Source: Phorcus lineatus (Eukaryota > Mollusca > Gastropoda > Trochida > Trochidae). Taken from it: a DNA stretch of 64,000 nt. The notes beneath the pieces were generated by a model. The model was given only the letters and a program-made list of their open reading frames with translations. It was not told where the DNA came from and searched no databases. Of the stretch, positions 60,741-64,000 are shown one piece after another. Made by a program: the position numbers and the translations under genes. Each line of letters opens with the position of its first letter. The stretch's first letter is position 1. The DNA lies in NCBI GenBank assembly GCA_921293015.1, contig OV121088.1, forward strand, positions 16,157,645-16,221,644. Reading direction: 5' to 3'.

Positions 60741-61838
60741 CTAAGTAACTTGATTCTGTCTTAATTCAAAACTCAGACATAAATATTTACATAGATTATT
60801 TAATAGTTCTGCAGAAGTAGAAGATACTAATTGATTAAATTTATAGGTTGATGGATTTTCATAGTATAATTTTGGTACATATTTGATTCTCAATTCAACA
60901 TAACATTCGCAAATCAATATAAAATGGAACTCATCCTCGATTTCTTTTTTGCACATAGGACATAAACGTTTATTGTAATCGATTCCTTGCCATCGTCCTT
61001 CATTTACTTTTAATTTGAGAATACCCGCTCTAATCCTTATGAAAATATTTCTATATTTTTTATTAGTTAACAATGTAAGATATTTCTCTGGTACAAGAAG
61101 ACTTTTATATTGTCTGTACAACTTATATCTTGAACTTTCCTGGATTGTACTATTCCATTTCTGTATATACATATCAATTGCAACTCTTTTAAACATATGG
61201 AGAAATAAAGATTCATTGCCGACACCTTGAAATAACCAAACATAACCAAATCCGTATGAAAACAATAGATTACGTACAGATGAAACATAATTATCATAGC
61301 CACAATTATCATAATATATCAACATTTCATATCCTTTTTTCGGTATTCTTTGCTGGTACATATTTACAAGTTTAAGCCAGTATTTTATAAAACGACATTG
61401 AGCATTTATGTTCAGTGGGAACCGTCCACATTCACCATAAACGATTACATTTGGTGTTTGTGGACCGACATTCAAAAATTTCTTACAAGCAATTAAATGT
61501 ACATGTTCAATCTTTTGAAAGTTAAAACTACCCCACACTTCGACACCATACAAAAGGATTGGTTGGATTTGGGTATCAAATATCTTGAAGAAAACGGAAT
61601 AATCAACACTGTTTAATTTAAACAAATAGTGAATTACTTCTAAAAGTGCCCTTTTCCCCCGAGCTGATAAGTCCAAAATACATTTATTAAACTTACAAGA
61701 CGAAGAAAACGGTATACCTAGATATCTATATGAGTCAACTGTTAAAATACGCTTTCCTTTATAGAACCATTTTTCATTTTTGGATAAGGGTCCCCCTCTT
61801 CTGAAGACAACAATATTAGTTTTCTCTAGATTGACATG
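60741..61838 (-). CDS. LINE reverse transcriptase polyprotein, C-terminal part (outer element)
   Basis: About 365 codons, open throughout. It holds the RT thumb and linker, with the conserved words YGVEVWGS and GECGRFPL, and the terminal Cys-x2-Cys...His-x4-Cys knuckle (CPMC, then HFILIC). The inserted element cuts the frame between the Val and Asn codons of GLHV|NLEK. On removal of the insert and one target copy, the two halves read in frame. Only a fragment of an ORF2-type protein is present; the endonuclease is outside the window. Confidence 0.88.
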   Translation of the reverse strand, partial: HVNLEKTNIVVFRRGGPLSKNEKWFYKGKRILTVDSYRYLGIPFSSSCKFNKCILDLSARGKRALLEVIHYLFKLNSVDYSVFFKIFDTQIQPILLYGVEVWGSFNFQKIEHVHLIACKKFLNVGPQTPNVIVYGECGRFPLNINAQCRFIKYWLKLVNMYQQRIPKKGYEMLIYYDNCGYDNYVSSVRNLLFSYGFGYVWLFQGVGNESLFLHMFKRVAIDMYIQKWNSTIQESSRYKLYRQYKSLLVPEKYLTLLTNKKYRNIFIRIRAGILKLKVNEGRWQGIDYNKRLCPMCKKEIEDEFHFILICECYVELRIKYVPKLYYENPSTYKFNQLVSSTSAELLNNLCKYLCLSFELRQNQVT

Positions 61839-61843
61839 TAATC
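61834..61843. repeat. Target-site duplication, left copy (ACATGTAATC)
   Basis: An exact 10-bp match to 63720-63729. It flanks the inserted plus-strand LINE. Confidence 0.95.
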
Positions 61844-63719
61844 ATATGTCCGCTTCACAAGAAAGGTTCTAAAAATGTTACCAATAATTACAGAGGGATA
61901 TCATTACTACCAGTATTAGGTAAAATTCTGACGAAAATTATGAATGAAAGACTTCAATCATGGGCAGATACACATAATATAATTCATGAAAATCAGTTTG
62001 GATTTCGAAAAGGTCGATCAACTGTAGATAGCATGTTCACATTACAAGGCATTGTTAGTAAGTACCTATCCAAAGCCACAGGAGGTAGGATGTATTGTTT
62101 CTTCATTGACTTTAACAAAGCGTTTGACTGTGTGGATCATTCACTACTGTGGTACCGACTCATCGGTTATGGAATTCATGGGGATTTTCTTTACGTTGTG
62201 AGGGACATGTACTCTAAACTAAAATCGTGTGTGAGAACTGCGACTGGTATAACTGATTATTTCAATTGTTGTGTGGGAACCCGCCAGGGTTGTATGATAA
62301 GTCCAACATTATTTTCACTATTTATAAATGAACTGGTGACGGAACTCAAAAACGGAAACTGTCGGGGAATATTTATCTCAGAAACGGAACCAAATTTGTG
62401 CTCTTTACTTTACGCTGATGACGTGGCAAATGCAGCAGACAGTGCCGGTAGATTGCAGCAGCAAATCGACTGTATAAGTAACTTTTGTACAAAATGGGGA
62501 ATGAGCCTTAACCTTTCAAAATCAAAGATTTTAGTTTTCAGGAATGGCGGGAGATTGAGACATTACGAAAAGTGGTTCTTCGAAGGGGAGGAAATAGAAA
62601 CTGTCTCATACTACAAGTACTTAGGAAATATCTTTACGCCAAAATTAATCTGGACGAAAACTACAACAGTATTAGCACAGCAAGCAGAAAAAGTCTGTCT
62701 TCTTATATATAGAATTCATTCCATATCTGGCGGTTTGACCATAAACACTGCTATTAAGATGTTTGACGCTATGGTTCTTCCTATTCTAACATATGGAGCA
62801 GAAATCTGGGGATACCAAATGTATGAAAGAATAGAAAAGGTACAGACTTCTTTCCTAAAGCGAATTTTAGGCCTTCCAAAAACAACAAGTAATGCTGCCG
62901 TCCTAGGGGAAACTGGCCGACAAAAAATCTTCATTCATCTCGTGTTAAAATGTATCAAATATTGGACTAAACTCTTAACCATGGATCTCAATCGCATTCC
63001 TAAACAAACGTACCTGATGTTGTATGGACTGGAGGAAGCTGGACGCACATCATGGGCAACTCACATAAAAAACATCCTATTTCAATACGGGTTTGGTTAT
63101 TCATGGGTATTTCAGGACGTGAGGGATGCAGGACTTTTTCTATCAAATTTCAAACAGCGTATTCAGGACTGTGGGTCTCAGCAATGGCATATTGATATTC
63201 TTGAAAAACCCAAATTAAGAACTTACTCTACTTTTAAAATGAATTTACAATTGGAGCCATATTTATACTGTATAAATGCTAACCCTTTTAAAGAAACTTT
63301 AACTCGATTCCGATGTAGCTGTCATCAACTCCGGATTGAAACAGGACGTCATCAAAACGAAGAAGAGAATGAAAGAACATGTTTCTACTGTGCAAGGTCA
63401 GGCTTAACGTATATAGAAAATGAGTACCACTTTATAATGATTTGTAATGCATATTCACAATTGAGGGTCAGGTACTTAGATAGGTATTATTATACAAATC
63501 CAACCTACATTAAATTCATTAATCTTATGTCAACACAAAGTAAATCTACACTATGTCAGTTATCCAAGTTTATATTTTTTGCCTTAAAGTACAGATTGTC
63601 ACTCAAAGTTTAATGTATTTCATGTTATATTTGTATATATGTATATTTTTGGATATTTTGTATTGATATGTTCATTGGGCCAGTGGCCTACAAACTTCAC
63701 TAATAAACTTATTCATTCA
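61844..63719 (+). mobile_element. LINE inserted within the outer LINE (5'-truncated)
   Basis: A 1876-bp element that begins inside the RT domain (ICPLHKKGS) and runs to a 3' end with gggccagtggcc (63677-63688), aataaa and an attcattca tail. It is bounded by the 10-bp target duplication. A start inside the RT domain is the usual result of incomplete target-primed reverse transcription. It belongs to the same broad clade as the outer LINE, sharing the C-terminal architecture and the 3' palindrome, but its protein is clearly diverged, so it is another family. CR1/Jockey-like by general appearance; the clade is unproven. Confidence 0.93.
61850..63613 (+). CDS. LINE reverse transcriptase, N-truncated but open
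   Basis: The first ATG (61940) gives 557 residues, but the true reading starts at the truncation, with PLHKKGSKNVTNNYRGISLL before that Met. RT motifs numbered from the Met: NQFGFRKGRST at 18-28, FFIDFNKAFD with catalytic D57, GTRQGCMISPTLFSLFINEL at 113-132, and YADD with D160 and D161. The thumb contains YGAEIWGY. The C-terminal knuckle is C481, C484, H497, C502 (CFYC, then HFIMIC). The endonuclease domain is missing because of the 5' truncation, so the copy cannot move by itself. The absence of any stop codon in nearly 1.8 kb suggests recent insertion. Confidence 0.93.
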   Translation, partial: PLHKKGSKNVTNNYRGISLLPVLGKILTKIMNERLQSWADTHNIIHENQFGFRKGRSTVDSMFTLQGIVSKYLSKATGGRMYCFFIDFNKAFDCVDHSLLWYRLIGYGIHGDFLYVVRDMYSKLKSCVRTATGITDYFNCCVGTRQGCMISPTLFSLFINELVTELKNGNCRGIFISETEPNLCSLLYADDVANAADSAGRLQQQIDCISNFCTKWGMSLNLSKSKILVFRNGGRLRHYEKWFFEGEEIETVSYYKYLGNIFTPKLIWTKTTTVLAQQAEKVCLLIYRIHSISGGLTINTAIKMFDAMVLPILTYGAEIWGYQMYERIEKVQTSFLKRILGLPKTTSNAAVLGETGRQKIFIHLVLKCIKYWTKLLTMDLNRIPKQTYLMLYGLEEAGRTSWATHIKNILFQYGFGYSWVFQDVRDAGLFLSNFKQRIQDCGSQQWHIDILEKPKLRTYSTFKMNLQLEPYLYCINANPFKETLTRFRCSCHQLRIETGRHQNEEENERTCFYCARSGLTYIENEYHFIMICNAYSQLRVRYLDRYYYTNPTYIKFINLMSTQSKSTLCQLSKFIFFALKYRLSLKV

Positions 63720-63729
63720 ACATGTAATC
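63720..63729. repeat. Target-site duplication, right copy (ACATGTAATC)
   Basis: Identical to 61834-61843. Confidence 0.95.
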
Positions 63730-64000
63730 CCCACTTGTCTGCGTACGTTTCTAAAATTGATAACTGTTTTTGAAGGCCCGATATAACATCAGATACTAAG
63801 ATTACATCATCAGCAAACAATAACAATAATATTTCGAGCATGTCGGGAAATAACTGAACACCAAACTTGCCATGCTTTGCTATTTCGAATGATAGTTCGT
63901 TGATAAAAAAGGAAAATAAAAGGGGACTCAATATACAACCCTGTCTTAAACCCATAGGACATTCAAAATAATCAGTTGATATATTATTACTCTTAACACA
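63730..64000 (-). CDS. LINE reverse transcriptase, active-site part of the outer element
   Basis: The minus-strand frame enters from beyond the window: DYFECPMGLRQGCILSPLLF, then a FADD active site (LLFADDVILVSD), then YADKWGLHV, where the inserted LINE interrupts it. It continues at 61838 with NLEKTNIVV. The rest of the element lies past the end of the window. Confidence 0.9.

Larger units (their letters stand above)
60600..61843 (-). mobile_element. LINE (non-LTR retrotransposon), 3' part of the outer element
   Basis: The minus-strand frame runs from the interruption at 61838 to the stop at 60741. It starts HVNLEKTNIVVFRRGG, in the thumb region just after the reverse-transcriptase active site. 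It continues through YRYLGIPF and YGVEVWGS and ends with a CPMCKK...HFILIC zinc-knuckle-type C-terminal domain. The 3' UTR holds the palindrome gggccaatggcc (60627-60638 on the plus strand), then aataaaag and a short acttg repeat tail ending near 60600. The frame has no stop codon. Its upstream half lies beyond the inserted element, at 63730-64000. Confidence 0.9.

Noticed and set aside
61015-61312. Frames on both strands inside the outer LINE
   Set aside because: They overlap the LINE reverse-transcriptase frame and are shadows of it.

Overview
This is AT-rich metazoan DNA, probably from a lophotrochozoan and most likely a bivalve mollusc. I base that on one intact neuropeptide-type GPCR, two divergent LINE-type retrotransposons, Tc1 and mariner relics, many (TA)n tracts, and a dense load of palindromic non-autonomous elements. 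No bacterial operon structure is present. The organism call is an inference; no sequence here names the species.

Layout. 0-17 kb: gene-poor, with an inverted-repeat MITE (99-433), a fold-back element (about 1950-2420), two diverged local tandem duplications (3.5-4.7 kb and 6.4-7.2 kb) and a possible small secreted peptide on the minus strand (10030-10278). 17-18.2 kb: the only confident host gene, a complete single-coding-exon rhodopsin-class receptor resembling neuropeptide F/Y receptors, with a splice acceptor just upstream. 18.2-23.7 kb: nothing recognisable beyond simple repeats. 23.7-42.1 kb and 44.8-54.7 kb: two colinear, same-orientation copies of an old segmental duplication. They lack recognisable long genes, and each has been remodelled by its own set of insertions. 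Between them lies a dead Tc1-like transposase (about 42.96-43.83 kb). 55-59.6 kb: promoter-like and fold-back sequence plus a possible terminal coding exon on the minus strand. 60.6-64 kb: a LINE on the plus strand inserted inside another LINE on the minus strand, with a 10-bp target duplication.

The most unusual signal is structural. At least three unrelated-looking fold-back families carry the same kind of hairpin tip: a long family-specific stem, a block of consecutive G.A mismatches, and a short GC mini-stem closed by a GAA or GAAA loop. These elements often sit beside TGACGTCA, CACGTG-like and CCAAT-like motifs. The other strong signals are the long colinear noncoding duplication, with one block still about 92% identical, and the nested LINE insertion, which can be resolved to the base.

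All homology statements come from reading the sequence by eye. No alignment, database or folding program was run.
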